Assembly (NCBI GenBank): GCA_018266355.1
Contig: JAFEAP010000012.1
Span: 62,001 to 126,000 of the forward strand
Source: Bdellovibrionales bacterium
Lineage (GTDB): Bacteria; Bdellovibrionota; UBA1018
Direction of reading: 5' to 3'
Length of the DNA stretch: 64,000 nt
Part shown: in pieces, positions 8,588 to 16,836 of the stretch
How the letters are laid out: the number at the start of each line of letters is the position of its first letter
Numbering within the stretch: the first letter of the stretch is position 1
Program-made: the position numbers and the translations under genes
Notes under the pieces: model-generated
Databases searched by the model: none
Seen by the model: the letters and a program-made list of their open reading frames with translations, nothing else
Told to the model about the DNA's origin: nothing

Positions 8588-10006
8588 ATGCTCGTGTCGT
8601 CTCACTCGAAGTTTTCCGCCCTGACCGCCCTGCTCGCCCTCCTCGGAACGTCGCCGGCCTCCGCCCAAAACGGTGCGCTTCGCCTCGCTCCGTATTCGAC
8701 GGAAGTCCGCGCCGCCGCCGCGACCGAGGCGGAGACCCAGACGGAATCGACCGAGGAATCGCGCGCGGCCGACGCGGGGGCGACGTTCGACCAGAACTAC
8801 GAACTCGATCGCACCGGCGAGGCCGGCGCCGAGCCCGATTTCCACGCGATCCTACGCAAGGCCGTGAGGAGCCGCGCGGGCAAGAAGACCGTCCTGGTCA
8901 CTCCGGCCGTCCAGTACGGCGTGCGTTTCACCGGCCCGTCGACCTATCACGAGGGGGAGGATGTTCCGATTCCGCCGGCCTCGACGAACAAGATCTTCAC
9001 CACCGCGCTCGTTTTAAAGGAACTCGGCGGCGATTACCGGTACGACACCCGTCTCACCTGGGTGAAGTCGAAGGCGGCGCCCGAGGCCGGGTACGTGACG
9101 TTCGTCGGATCCGGCGATCCTTCGCTCGCGACGATCGATCTCGCGAAACTCGGCGACGAATACGCGACGAAACTCCTGGCCGCCGGAGTGAAGAAGCTCT
9201 ACGGTCCGCTCCTCTACGGCGCGACCGACGATCGATGGAACGTCCGCGCCGTTCCGCAAGGATGGGAGGCGGGCGATCTCCGCACGGCGACCGGCTATAT
9301 CCCGGACGCGCTCGGCACGCTCGTCGAAGCGAAGGTGAAGAGCGTGTTCGCCGCGCGTTTCGCCGCGAAGGGCATCAAGTGGACGACGGCCGCGGCGCCG
9401 TTCGCGCGCACGGCGGGCGACGAGGGCTCGGCGAGCCACCTTTCGGCTCCGCTCCGCGAACTCATCCAGCCGTTCGTGCTCCATTCGATCAACTACAAAG
9501 GCGAGGCGTTCCTCCGGAAGGTCGGCGAGCTGAAGGGTTCGCGCTATGCCGCGAACCTGCACGAGGCCGGGCTCGCGATGCTGCGCGAATTCGTCGCGAC
9601 GACGTTGATGAAGAACGGCAACTTCCTGCCGGTGACCTTGAACGACGGTTCCGGTCTCTCGCGCGAGAGTCGCGTGACGGCGAACGCGATGGTGACGTTT
9701 CTCGAGGCCGTGAAGGACGAACCTTATTTCGCCGACTTCTTCGCGGCGCTGCCGACCGCGGGCCGGACCGGTACGCTCGGTCGCCGCATGGCGGGTACCG
9801 CGGCCGCGGGCCGGATCCACGCGAAGACGGGAACGCTCGACGGGAACTATCAGCTCGCGGGCTATCTCGTCGAAGCGACGAAGTCGGGCAACGAATACCA
9901 TCCGTTCGCGATCCTCACCGATACGACCGCGGCGAGCGCCGGGTATTGCCACATGGTCCAGGACGCCGCGCTCGCTTCGCTCGCGGGGTGGATGCTGAAG
10001 CGTTAG
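8588..10006 (+). CDS. dacB: D-alanyl-D-alanine carboxypeptidase/endopeptidase, PBP4 family
   Basis: 472 residues from ATG 8588, chosen because a TAGAGGA ribosome site precedes it and a signal peptide follows (LTALLALLGTSPASAQ). All three active-site motifs of class C PBPs are in place: SxxK as STNK at 132-135, SxN as SIN at 300-302, and KTG at 413-415; the family motif DGSGLSR is near 354. This periplasmic enzyme removes the terminal D-Ala of pentapeptides and cleaves D-Ala-DAP cross-links. An unusual Glu/Thr/Ala-rich linker (about 40-75) separates the signal from the domain. The preceding gene is another wall protein. Confidence 0.92.
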   Translation: MLVSSHSKFSALTALLALLGTSPASAQNGALRLAPYSTEVRAAAATEAETQTESTEESRAADAGATFDQNYELDRTGEAGAEPDFHAILRKAVRSRAGKKTVLVTPAVQYGVRFTGPSTYHEGEDVPIPPASTNKIFTTALVLKELGGDYRYDTRLTWVKSKAAPEAGYVTFVGSGDPSLATIDLAKLGDEYATKLLAAGVKKLYGPLLYGATDDRWNVRAVPQGWEAGDLRTATGYIPDALGTLVEAKVKSVFAARFAAKGIKWTTAAAPFARTAGDEGSASHLSAPLRELIQPFVLHSINYKGEAFLRKVGELKGSRYAANLHEAGLAMLREFVATTLMKNGNFLPVTLNDGSGLSRESRVTANAMVTFLEAVKDEPYFADFFAALPTAGRTGTLGRRMAGTAAAGRIHAKTGTLDGNYQLAGYLVEATKSGNEYHPFAILTDTTAASAGYCHMVQDAALASLAGWMLKR

Positions 10007-10020
10007 TCGACGGAACGCGA

Positions 10021-10049
10021 AAGGGCCCCGGTCAGCGACCGGAGCCCTT
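10021..10049. terminator. Hairpin between convergent genes
   Basis: A 13-base arm (10021-10033) pairs with 10037-10049 across a three-base loop with one mismatch. It lies between two convergent genes and could stop transcription from both sides, although no long T-run follows. Confidence 0.55.
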
Positions 10050-10085
10050 CGAGAATGCGTCTAGGTCGATCGAGAACGATCCTCC

Positions 10086-11534
10086 TTAGCCTCCGCTCGC
10101 GACCTGTTGGCCGTAAGCGTAACCCGCGGAGTAACCGACCGAGTAGCCGTCGTCGGCGCCGTGGTTGTATCCCGTTGGATGGCCGGCGTCGTAACCGTCG
10201 TTGTAGCCGTCGTACTTCCCGTCGGCGATGCCGTCGGAATAGCCGTCGTCGTACCCGTACTGGTAACCGCGCGAGTATCCGGAGTTGTACGCGATGTTGT
10301 AATAGTCCTGATACGCGTTGTGATAGGCGGTCGCGTAAGCGGCGTCGTATCCGGTGTCGTATCCGTCGTTATACCCGTCCGTCTGGCCGGCGGAGAGGCC
10401 GGTGTCGTGCGCGTTCGCGTGGTAGCATTCCCACGGGATTTGCGCCGAAGAGCAGATCAGGTCGTTGAACGGAAGAGACTGGCCCTGGGGGTTCTTCAGG
10501 CAGTACTTCGCGCAGGTCTGCGTGCCGACGTACGTCTTGTGGTCGTACGGGCAGCTGACCGTGGTCGGTTGGTTCGTGGTGTCGCAGATCTGCCACGTGT
10601 AACCGGCTTCCCGAAGGGCGGCGCGGTCCGCGTAGAGTTTCTCGAGCGCGGCCGTCTTGTCCGCCCACGACTGGTTCGTGTTCAGGATGTCTTGCTCGTG
10701 CTGGTGGATCATCGCGGCCGTGGCTTCCTGGTCGGCCTTGATTTCGTCGGCCGTGCGCTGCTTGTCGCTCGCGTCGAGGTCGGCGTCCTTCTTCTTGTAC
10801 TCCTCGTCGAGCTCGCGAAGCTTCCGCTCGTGGCGGGCCTTCACGGCCGAGACGATGCCGTACGAGATCAGTCCCGCGGCCACGACGGAGAGGACGATGA
10901 TGAGCGCGTGCTTCCATCCGTCGCCCTTCACGTTCAGCAGAGTCGTCGTGCCGGAGATTTCCTTCGCAAGCGTCGCCCGGTCCATCGCGCCGAGGCGCTT
11001 CACCGCGTCCGACTTCGCGTCGGCGAGGTCCGAGCGGAGAAGGTCGAAGAGGATCTCTTTCTTCTCGTTGACGAGGTACGCGGTCTCGTACTTCATCTTC
11101 AAGTCGGCCGAGTAGCGCCCCTTCGAGAACGACTCGGAGGCGAGTTTCTCGAGGTCCCGGTCGCCCATCTTTTGGAGGAGGTTCCGGATCTCGAGGATCT
11201 GCGTGGATTCCTCTTGGCCGAGACGGCGGATGAGGGCTCCGCGGATCATCTCCATCGTGTAGGAGTTGTCCTGGACTTGCTTGAGGAGGTCTTGGTTCGC
11301 CTCCATCATGTTCACTTTATCCGCGACGACGGCGTCCGCCGGCATTTCGGACGGGTCGACGTAATCGGCCGGGCTCGCTTTCACGAGGTCCCGGAGGGTG
11401 AGGAGCGCGACCCGCGAGGACATCGCGGTGTTCGGCGTGGCTTTCGTCTCTGCGCGCGCGGTGGCGGGCGCGAGGCCGCCGAGCGCGAGCTGGAGGACGA
11501 GGGCGGTAACGATCGATCGGGTAAGGTTTCTCAT
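10086..11534 (-). CDS. Exported protein with six-cysteine domain and (G/A)Yxx tetrapeptide repeats (R2)
   Basis: 482 residues; strong ribosome site AAGGAGAAGGA. Signal-like segment 1-28; helical domain about 35-200; one membrane helix 209-231; charged coiled coil about 232-310; a six-cysteine domain (C317, C328, C341, C345, C361, C370); then residues 383-475 made almost wholly of four-residue units (G/A)-Y-x-x rich in Asp, Asn and Ser, such as GYND GYDT GYDA. It is a paralogue of the next gene upstream, with the same domain order and cysteine spacing. It is the last gene of the five-gene C11 protease operon. No known family is recognised; a surface, adhesive or matrix-forming role is conceivable but unproven. 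Confidence 0.88.
   Translation of the reverse strand: MRNLTRSIVTALVLQLALGGLAPATARAETKATPNTAMSSRVALLTLRDLVKASPADYVDPSEMPADAVVADKVNMMEANQDLLKQVQDNSYTMEMIRGALIRRLGQEESTQILEIRNLLQKMGDRDLEKLASESFSKGRYSADLKMKYETAYLVNEKKEILFDLLRSDLADAKSDAVKRLGAMDRATLAKEISGTTTLLNVKGDGWKHALIIVLSVVAAGLISYGIVSAVKARHERKLRELDEEYKKKDADLDASDKQRTADEIKADQEATAAMIHQHEQDILNTNQSWADKTAALEKLYADRAALREAGYTWQICDTTNQPTTVSCPYDHKTYVGTQTCAKYCLKNPQGQSLPFNDLICSSAQIPWECYHANAHDTGLSAGQTDGYNDGYDTGYDAAYATAYHNAYQDYYNIAYNSGYSRGYQYGYDDGYSDGIADGKYDGYNDGYDAGHPTGYNHGADDGYSVGYSAGYAYGQQVASGG
10110..10388 (-). repeat. DNA encoding the GYxx tetrapeptide repeat of R2
   Basis: About 23 degenerate 12-base units encode (G/A)-Tyr-x-x. Glycine-tyrosine steps recur every four codons, which gives the DNA a visible 12-base period with a recurring GTA/GTC rhythm on the plus strand. 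Confidence 0.85.
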
Positions 11535-11545
11535 CTTCCTTCTCC

Positions 11546-13237
11546 TTAGGATTTATTCGATTGAAGGGAGAGGACGAGGCGCGCGTCGCGGCGACCGTCT
11601 TCGAAGCCCTTCTTGTATTGGGGTTTCGTGCTAGAGGCGAGCTTCGGGTTCACCAGTTTCAGGAAGGCGGCGTCGTGGCGGGCGACGGAGGACGAGCTCC
11701 GGTCGACCATGCCGATCGAAGAGAGGCCGGAGCCGACGGAATTGTATCCGTCGCTGTAACCGTCGTCGTAGCCTTCGTCGTAACCCGCGCTGTAACCGGA
11801 ATTGTATCCGTCGTTATAACCGTCTTCGTAACCGTCGTTGTAGCGGGAGTTGTAGCCCGACGTGTAGGCGGACGCGTACTCCTTGCTGTAACCGTAGTCG
11901 TAGCCGTCGTAGTAGCCGTCGTAATCGCCGTCGGCGGTTCCGTCGGTCTTCCCGTCGGCGGCGCCTTGGATCTGACCGTCGTGGGTGCCTTGGTTCAAGC
12001 CGACCGGATACTTATCCGAGTAGCCTTGGTTGTAGGCGGCGTTGTACTCGGCGTTGTACTTCGATTGGCTGAAGCAGTCGGCCGGGATGTACGGCGAGGA
12101 ACAAACCGGAGCCGCGTGGAGCGTCTCCTTGTTCTGGACGACGTTCTTGTAGCACATCACCGTACACGTGCTGTTCCCTTGGAACACCTGGTAGTTGTAG
12201 TTGTTGCAGATGATCGAGGACGGTTGGGTGTAGGAATTACACTGCATCCAAACGTAACCGTTCGTGTTCAGGAAGTTCATCTCGTCGTCGTGCAGCTTGA
12301 TCGAGAGGGCGTCGTACTGATCGGAGAGTTGCTTCACGAGCGCGTCGAGCTCGGCTTGCTGGGTGGCGGCGAGGGCGTCGCGCTGACCTTTCAAGTCGGC
12401 CTTCAGTTTCGCGAACTTCGCGTCGAGGTCGGCCTTCTTCGCTTGGTAAGCGGCTTCGTCGACGTTCCGTTGGGCCTTCAGCTTGCTTCCGTAGTGGATC
12501 GAAGCGATGCCCCACGTGGCGAGACCGACGAACGCGACCGCGGCGCCCGCGATGAGGAGGATCCGCTTGAGCTTCTTGTTGCCGTCGCCGTCTCCCTTGC
12601 CTTCGAACACGCGGCTCTTCAGGTTCTGGAGGTCGATGCGGAGGCCGTCGGCGGTGAGCCAGTTCAGCCGCTTGAGCGAGGCGGCGAGCACTTGGTCCAT
12701 GTCTTGTTGGACGATGTTCGTAAGGACCTTCGCCTTCTCGGTGCGCGTGTAAGCGGCGGCGTACGCGGCCGCGGCGTCCTTATAGGTCGGATTGCCGCGA
12801 AGCACGTTTCCGTAGCGATCGAGGGTTTCGACGGAGGCGTTCATGAGCTTCGTCGTGAGGTCGTTCTTCGCGCGCTTCGCCTCGGAAACGGCGGTGGTGC
12901 GGGCTTCGTTCCGGAGCGATTCGACGGCTTCCGGGGAAGTCTTCGTCGCGGCGATTTGGTCGTTGATCTCCTTCTCGGCGACCGCGCTGTTCGCGGCGTC
13001 GATTTCGTTCACCGTCTTCGAGTCGACCTTCGCGAGCAGCTTGCCCGCGGACGTCGTCATGTCCTCGAGGATGACGGAGACGAGGTGGAGGGAGACCGCG
13101 TTGTCGGCGGAAGCCGACTCGGCGGCGACGGTCGATGCCGAATTCGGCGCGGTGACCGCGGCCAAACCGGCGAGGGGTTGCGTGAGCAGGCTCGCGACGA
13201 GCGAACCGACTACGAGGGAAGTACGGATTTTCATCAT
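11546..13237 (-). CDS. Exported protein with six-cysteine domain and GYxx tetrapeptide repeats (R1)
   Basis: 563 residues; AAGGAG lies just upstream of ATGATG, and this start overlaps the stop of the protease gene. Signal peptide 1-27; helical domain about 45-210; basic stretch then one membrane helix 224-246; coiled coil about 250-320; six cysteines C333, C344, C358, C362, C379, C388, spaced x10, x13, x3, x16, x8, nearly identical to R2; then about residues 394-500 of GYxx units, many as GYxDGY. Unlike R2 it has a further 60 residues ending in a single late unit (KKGFEDGRRDAR). It is the fourth gene of the operon. Function unknown. Confidence 0.88.
   Translation of the reverse strand: MMKIRTSLVVGSLVASLLTQPLAGLAAVTAPNSASTVAAESASADNAVSLHLVSVILEDMTTSAGKLLAKVDSKTVNEIDAANSAVAEKEINDQIAATKTSPEAVESLRNEARTTAVSEAKRAKNDLTTKLMNASVETLDRYGNVLRGNPTYKDAAAAYAAAYTRTEKAKVLTNIVQQDMDQVLAASLKRLNWLTADGLRIDLQNLKSRVFEGKGDGDGNKKLKRILLIAGAAVAFVGLATWGIASIHYGSKLKAQRNVDEAAYQAKKADLDAKFAKLKADLKGQRDALAATQQAELDALVKQLSDQYDALSIKLHDDEMNFLNTNGYVWMQCNSYTQPSSIICNNYNYQVFQGNSTCTVMCYKNVVQNKETLHAAPVCSSPYIPADCFSQSKYNAEYNAAYNQGYSDKYPVGLNQGTHDGQIQGAADGKTDGTADGDYDGYYDGYDYGYSKEYASAYTSGYNSRYNDGYEDGYNDGYNSGYSAGYDEGYDDGYSDGYNSVGSGLSSIGMVDRSSSSVARHDAAFLKLVNPKLASSTKPQYKKGFEDGRRDARLVLSLQSNKS
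11738..12058 (-). repeat. DNA encoding the GYxx tetrapeptide repeat of R1
   Basis: A run of 12-base units coding for G-Y-x-x, interrupted near the middle by Gly-Asp-rich units without Tyr (DGQIQGAADGKTDG). The purest part, GYNDGY-type, is at about 11738-11840. Confidence 0.85.
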
Positions 13238-14466
13238 TGGACTCCTTGTTTGGGAACGTCAGCCTGGGGAACTTCGCTAGCGGGTAAGACACTCCGAACG
13301 CGGGCATAAGCCGCCCAGTTCGGAAACTTTTCGGACCATGTCCGAAAGACTTCGGGCGCGGACGCCGCGACGGCTTCGAGATCGGCGTCGCGATCGGAAG
13401 TCGTGGCGGGCAGCGCGAAATGGAGGGATCCGCGGCCGGACTCGAGCGCCGCGGTCAAGGCGGGCATCGCGTCGGGGGCATAGCGGGAAAAGAGGAAATA
13501 GAGGTCGCCGTCGCGCGCGCCCCGGAGAACGGAGGAGCGGAACTCGGCGTATGCGTCGCCGCCCGCCGCGGCCACCTTCGCGGTCGCCGCCGCCCAGGCG
13601 CGGGCGAACGCCTCGCTCACGGCGGGAAGTTTCGCGAGGTCGAGCAGGACGAGGGGCGCGGTCGCGCCGGTTTCCGCGAACGCGCGCTCGGAATCGGCGC
13701 GAAGGAGGGAAAGGATCGCCCCCGTTTCACGGGACTTTCCGAGGAGGGCGGGGAGCCCGCCGTAGCGGATACCGACGTTCGGAAGTTCGAACTGGCTCGC
13801 GAGCATCCACTTCGCCTTCCCTTCGAGCAGCGAGGCGACTTCGAGCGAAGCCATCGCGCAGGAATCGAAGAGGACCGCCTCGGCGAATCCGTCCGGGATC
13901 TCGCGCAGCAGCGTCGAGACGTGGAATCCCCGGTCGCTCGGATCGAAGTCGTAGTCGTTCTGGACGCGGTAGCCGTCGCCATGGCTCCAAAGCGCGACGA
14001 AGCGCTTCGCCGCCGGGTAGCACCGTTTCGCGAGAAGTTCGCGCAGGTAGCGCGGATCGGCGCTGTCGGTCTCGCCGAGCGCGCGGATTTCCGCGGGCGC
14101 GTCCGCGCAGCGGTCGTAAGTCTCGGAGTCGATCGGATCGCCCCCGCGGAGCGAGATGCCGCGATCGAGATAGGCGTGGACGCCGAAGTTCGCCGCCGGA
14201 AGGAGCGCGCGGAGCTCGTCGTAGACGATCTCGGCCTGGTGGTCGATTTCGCCGTCGGGGCGTGCTCCGAGGATGTCCGAATCGCCGTTCAGGTAAAAGT
14301 AGAACTCGACCGGCTCCGGACCGCTCTCGGCGGGAAGCGCGGCCGACTCGGCGGACGCGGACGTGCCGGCGGTGCGGCTACCGCATCCGCTGCCGAGGAG
14401 CGAGAGCACGAGGACGGCGAAGATCGCCCCCCCGAAGAATCCCGCTTTTTTACCCACGTTCCACAT
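13234..14466 (-). CDS. Clostripain-family (peptidase C11) lipoprotein protease
   Basis: 410 residues. An N-terminal hydrophobic stretch ends in LLGSGC with Cys28 as likely lipidated residue. The C11 fold is recognisable by the start FYFYLNGDSDI, by His162 in ALWSHGDGY and by Cys203 in LFDSCAMASLEVA, the His/Cys dyad of clostripain-like enzymes, which cleave after Arg or Lys. About 170 further residues follow. The family often needs self-cleavage for activation; no such site is obvious. It is the third gene of the operon, overlapping R1 by four bases, so it is probably made together with the exported helical and repeat proteins, which may be its substrates or partners. Confidence 0.85.
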   Translation of the reverse strand: MWNVGKKAGFFGGAIFAVLVLSLLGSGCGSRTAGTSASAESAALPAESGPEPVEFYFYLNGDSDILGARPDGEIDHQAEIVYDELRALLPAANFGVHAYLDRGISLRGGDPIDSETYDRCADAPAEIRALGETDSADPRYLRELLAKRCYPAAKRFVALWSHGDGYRVQNDYDFDPSDRGFHVSTLLREIPDGFAEAVLFDSCAMASLEVASLLEGKAKWMLASQFELPNVGIRYGGLPALLGKSRETGAILSLLRADSERAFAETGATAPLVLLDLAKLPAVSEAFARAWAAATAKVAAAGGDAYAEFRSSVLRGARDGDLYFLFSRYAPDAMPALTAALESGRGSLHFALPATTSDRDADLEAVAASAPEVFRTWSEKFPNWAAYARVRSVLPASEVPQADVPKQGVQ

Positions 14467-14488
14467 CGTCCACTCGGTTCCTAAAGGA

Positions 14489-15577
14489 TCAATTCAGCTT
14501 CTCGAAGAAAGCGGCCGGGAGTTCGGTCTCCTTCGCGATCGATTTGCCGCCTTCGTCGACGAAGAGCCCTTTTTTCGCGGCGGTTTGGGCGAGGATTTCC
14601 TGGAGCGCGTCCTGGCCTTCGCACCAGTGGCGGCGGCGGCGCCCGACGATCCCGCGGCAGCGCTTCGGATCGTAGAGATTGCCGAGGGTATTCGGATTGC
14701 CCTTCCGCAGCGTCACGATCGCGGAAGCGAGGCCCTGGTTCTCGTCGCGGATCTTCTTCGCGAGCTTGAAGAACTCCTCCTTCGAATTCCGGCGGTCGAG
14801 GATCGCCTTCTTCCATTTGTTGATCGTGTTGTTCGCGAGCGCGATCTGCATCTTGCGATCGGCGTCCGAGAGCGCCGGGTTTTTCCCGATCGCCTTCACG
14901 AGCGCCTTTTCCTTCTGGTAATAGAGGTCGAACTCGACGTCGGCCACGCGGGCCTGGTTCTTCAAGACCTCGAGGTAGAGCATCTGGGTCATCTGGTAGG
15001 CCGCCATGACCTCCATCGACTGCATGTAAGGCATCTGGTCGAAGATCGTCTTCGCGGCCTCGAGGTTCGTCACGATGACGTTCTCGACGGCGGTTTCCTT
15101 GTTCTCGAGCGTGCGCGCGACGCAGGCCGCGTCCTTCTGGCAATCGTCGAGGACCTTATCGAGCGTCTCTTTCTGCTTCGGCGCCTCGACGCCGAGGAAC
15201 CCTTCGTCCTTCCGGTTCCGGATCGCTTGCGAGAGCTGGATCAGGATGTTGTTCGCATGCGAACGGAGAACCTTGTTTCGGAACTGCATGTCGGCGACGG
15301 CGTCGGTCGACGAGAGATCGTTCGCCTTCGTTTGGAAGAAGGACTTCGTCTCGAGGAGCAGCGTCTTTTCGTTCAGGTAGTACTGGCCGAGGGAGGTGCC
15401 CGTCTGGAACGGGTTTTCTCCGAAGACGTCGATCGACATCCCGAAGGAGGTCATCTCTTCGCGGAGTCGGTTCAGCTGGTCTTGGTACGGGTCGCCGGCG
15501 CGGGCCGCGCCCGGGAGGGAGACGAGCGCGAGAAGAGCGCCGAGAAGGACGGAAGTGACGTATTTATTCGTTTTCAT
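14489..15577 (-). CDS. Exported all-helical protein, paralogue of the upstream gene (H2)
   Basis: 362 residues; GGGGAGTG precedes the ATG, which begins two bases after the upstream stop. Signal peptide 1-27 (ending AARAGD). The remainder is almost wholly alpha-helical and charged, with long amphipathic stretches. Residues about 200-270 (MLYLEVLKNQ ... SDADRKMQIALANN ... WKKAILDRR) align with the same region of the first operon gene (LLYLDLIMTE ... SDAEKEYQAQLVLN ... WQKMLDERR), so the two are paralogues. A basic Cys-containing segment (KRCRGIVGRRRRHWC) lies near the C-terminus. No known family; a coiled periplasmic partner of the protease is the simplest guess. Confidence 0.82.
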   Translation of the reverse strand: MKTNKYVTSVLLGALLALVSLPGAARAGDPYQDQLNRLREEMTSFGMSIDVFGENPFQTGTSLGQYYLNEKTLLLETKSFFQTKANDLSSTDAVADMQFRNKVLRSHANNILIQLSQAIRNRKDEGFLGVEAPKQKETLDKVLDDCQKDAACVARTLENKETAVENVIVTNLEAAKTIFDQMPYMQSMEVMAAYQMTQMLYLEVLKNQARVADVEFDLYYQKEKALVKAIGKNPALSDADRKMQIALANNTINKWKKAILDRRNSKEEFFKLAKKIRDENQGLASAIVTLRKGNPNTLGNLYDPKRCRGIVGRRRRHWCEGQDALQEILAQTAAKKGLFVDEGGKSIAKETELPAAFFEKLN

Positions 15578-15579
15578 GT

Positions 15580-16605
15580 TCAGTTCACTCCCCAGATCGA
15601 AGAGGCATCTTCGGAATCGGAATCGGAATCGGAGCCGTCGTCGTCCGTTACGGGCGCGGGTTTCTCCTTCACGGTTTTCGCGGCGTCGATCTCTTTTTGG
15701 AGCGCGTCGTTCTCGGCTTCGATGTCGGCGAGGGGTTTCGCCGTCACCGTCGCGAGAAGCACGCGGCGTTCGTCGAGCATTTTCTGCCAGCGCAGTCCGA
15801 TGTTCAGGACGAGCTGGGCTTGGTACTCTTTTTCCGCGTCCGAGATGTAGACGTTTTTCCGGAGGGCGGCGACGGAGTCCTTCACCTGCTGCCCGATGAC
15901 GTAGATCTCGCTCTGGATGAGCTGCTGCTCGGTCATGATCAGGTCGAGGTAAAGGAGCATCAAGTACTGGTACGTGTTTTTCGACTCGTTCACCGAGAGC
16001 ATCTCGTTCACGTTCAGCGAGGATTTCGCGTCGAGCGCGACTTGGAGGAACGAGTAGTTCACGAGTTTATCGTCGATCGTGACGGGCTGGCAGTTCGCGC
16101 CCGGCGTCGATTTCAGGTCCTGCATCCCGCAGAGGGCGGTGACGTCCTTTTCGAGGAGGTCGAGTTCGGCGCCGAGGTTCGGATCGCGGGAGTCGGTTTC
16201 GGCGGCCTTACGGATCGCGATGAGCGTCGAGTAGAGGTTCCGCTTCACGTTGATGAGGTAGAGGTAGGCGATGTTCACTTCGCCCATGTCTTGGGGCGGG
16301 TAGCCCTTGATGGCGTCGATGAGGTTACGCACGGCTTTGATGCCGTAAGTGGAGATGTATTTCCCGACGATGCCGGCGACGAGCGCGAGGGGGACGTTAC
16401 CGGTGAGGCCGGCGGCGAAAGTGATGCCGCCCTGGACGAGGTCGCCCGCGATCTGGCCCTTCACGTCGTTCCATCCCTTGCCCGGATCGTCGGCGCGGGC
16501 GGAAGCCACGGGGGCGACGCCGATACCGGCGGCGAGGCTGACGAGAACCATCCACGCGACGGCTTTGCGGACGAATCGATTTCGGCGGGGGACGAATGCA
16601 ACCAT
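15580..16605 (-). CDS. Exported helical protein, first gene of the C11 protease operon (H1)
   Basis: 341 residues from ATG 16605, preferred over upstream in-frame ATGs because GAGGAGA lies five bases before it and a signal peptide follows (AWMVLVSLAAGIGVAPVASARA). A glycine-rich hydrophobic stretch (about 45-75, GGITFAAGLTGNVPLALVAGIVG) is followed by long helices, two cysteines (LCGMQDL and NCQPV) and an acidic tail of Ser-Asp repeats before IWGVN. It is paralogous to the next gene. The tail is encoded by a perfect hexanucleotide repeat at 15611-15634. Confidence 0.82.
   Translation of the reverse strand: MVAFVPRRNRFVRKAVAWMVLVSLAAGIGVAPVASARADDPGKGWNDVKGQIAGDLVQGGITFAAGLTGNVPLALVAGIVGKYISTYGIKAVRNLIDAIKGYPPQDMGEVNIAYLYLINVKRNLYSTLIAIRKAAETDSRDPNLGAELDLLEKDVTALCGMQDLKSTPGANCQPVTIDDKLVNYSFLQVALDAKSSLNVNEMLSVNESKNTYQYLMLLYLDLIMTEQQLIQSEIYVIGQQVKDSVAALRKNVYISDAEKEYQAQLVLNIGLRWQKMLDERRVLLATVTAKPLADIEAENDALQKEIDAAKTVKEKPAPVTDDDGSDSDSDSEDASSIWGVN
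15611..15634. repeat. Hexanucleotide repeat encoding the acidic Ser-Asp tail
   Basis: Three copies of TCGGAA and one TCGGAG in tandem encode Ser-Asp steps at the C-terminus of H1. A six-base unit keeps the frame when copy number changes, so tail length could vary without loss of the gene. Confidence 0.8.
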
Positions 16606-16647
16606 GACGATCTCCTCAGTCATCCAGTTCGATGTTCGACGCGGGAA

Positions 16648-16665
16648 TAGCACGGGCCGTACCAG
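16648..16665 (-). promoter_or_regulatory. Sigma-54-like -24/-12 promoter of the C11 protease operon
   Basis: On the minus strand CTGGTACGGCCCGTGCTA carries GG and GC exactly ten bases apart and matches the consensus YTGGCACGrNNNTTGCW at most positions. A start site about 12 bases downstream (near 16638) would leave a leader of about 33 bases with GAGGAGA before the ATG at 16605. A nine-base direct repeat ACGGGCCGT (16652-16660 and 16669-16677) overlaps it. The window also encodes a sigma-54 activator. Confidence 0.5.
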
Positions 16666-16836
16666 CCTACGGGCCGTTTTTCCGGAGCCACTTTGGGTTT
16701 TCGGGACGCTTCGACACCAGATCGTTGACGACGCGACGTGTAACGTAAGGCTCGTTTTGGCGCCACCTTGTTTCTGCTCTTTCTTTTGAGTAAGACGCGC
16801 TTGTTTTCGAAATCTATAAAGGAGCGCCCATCGTCC

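Noticed and set aside
10086..13237. GYxx repeat DNA considered as a CRISPR or tandem-repeat array
   Set aside because: Units are degenerate 12-mers in frame with an exported protein; there are no constant repeats separated by unique spacers.
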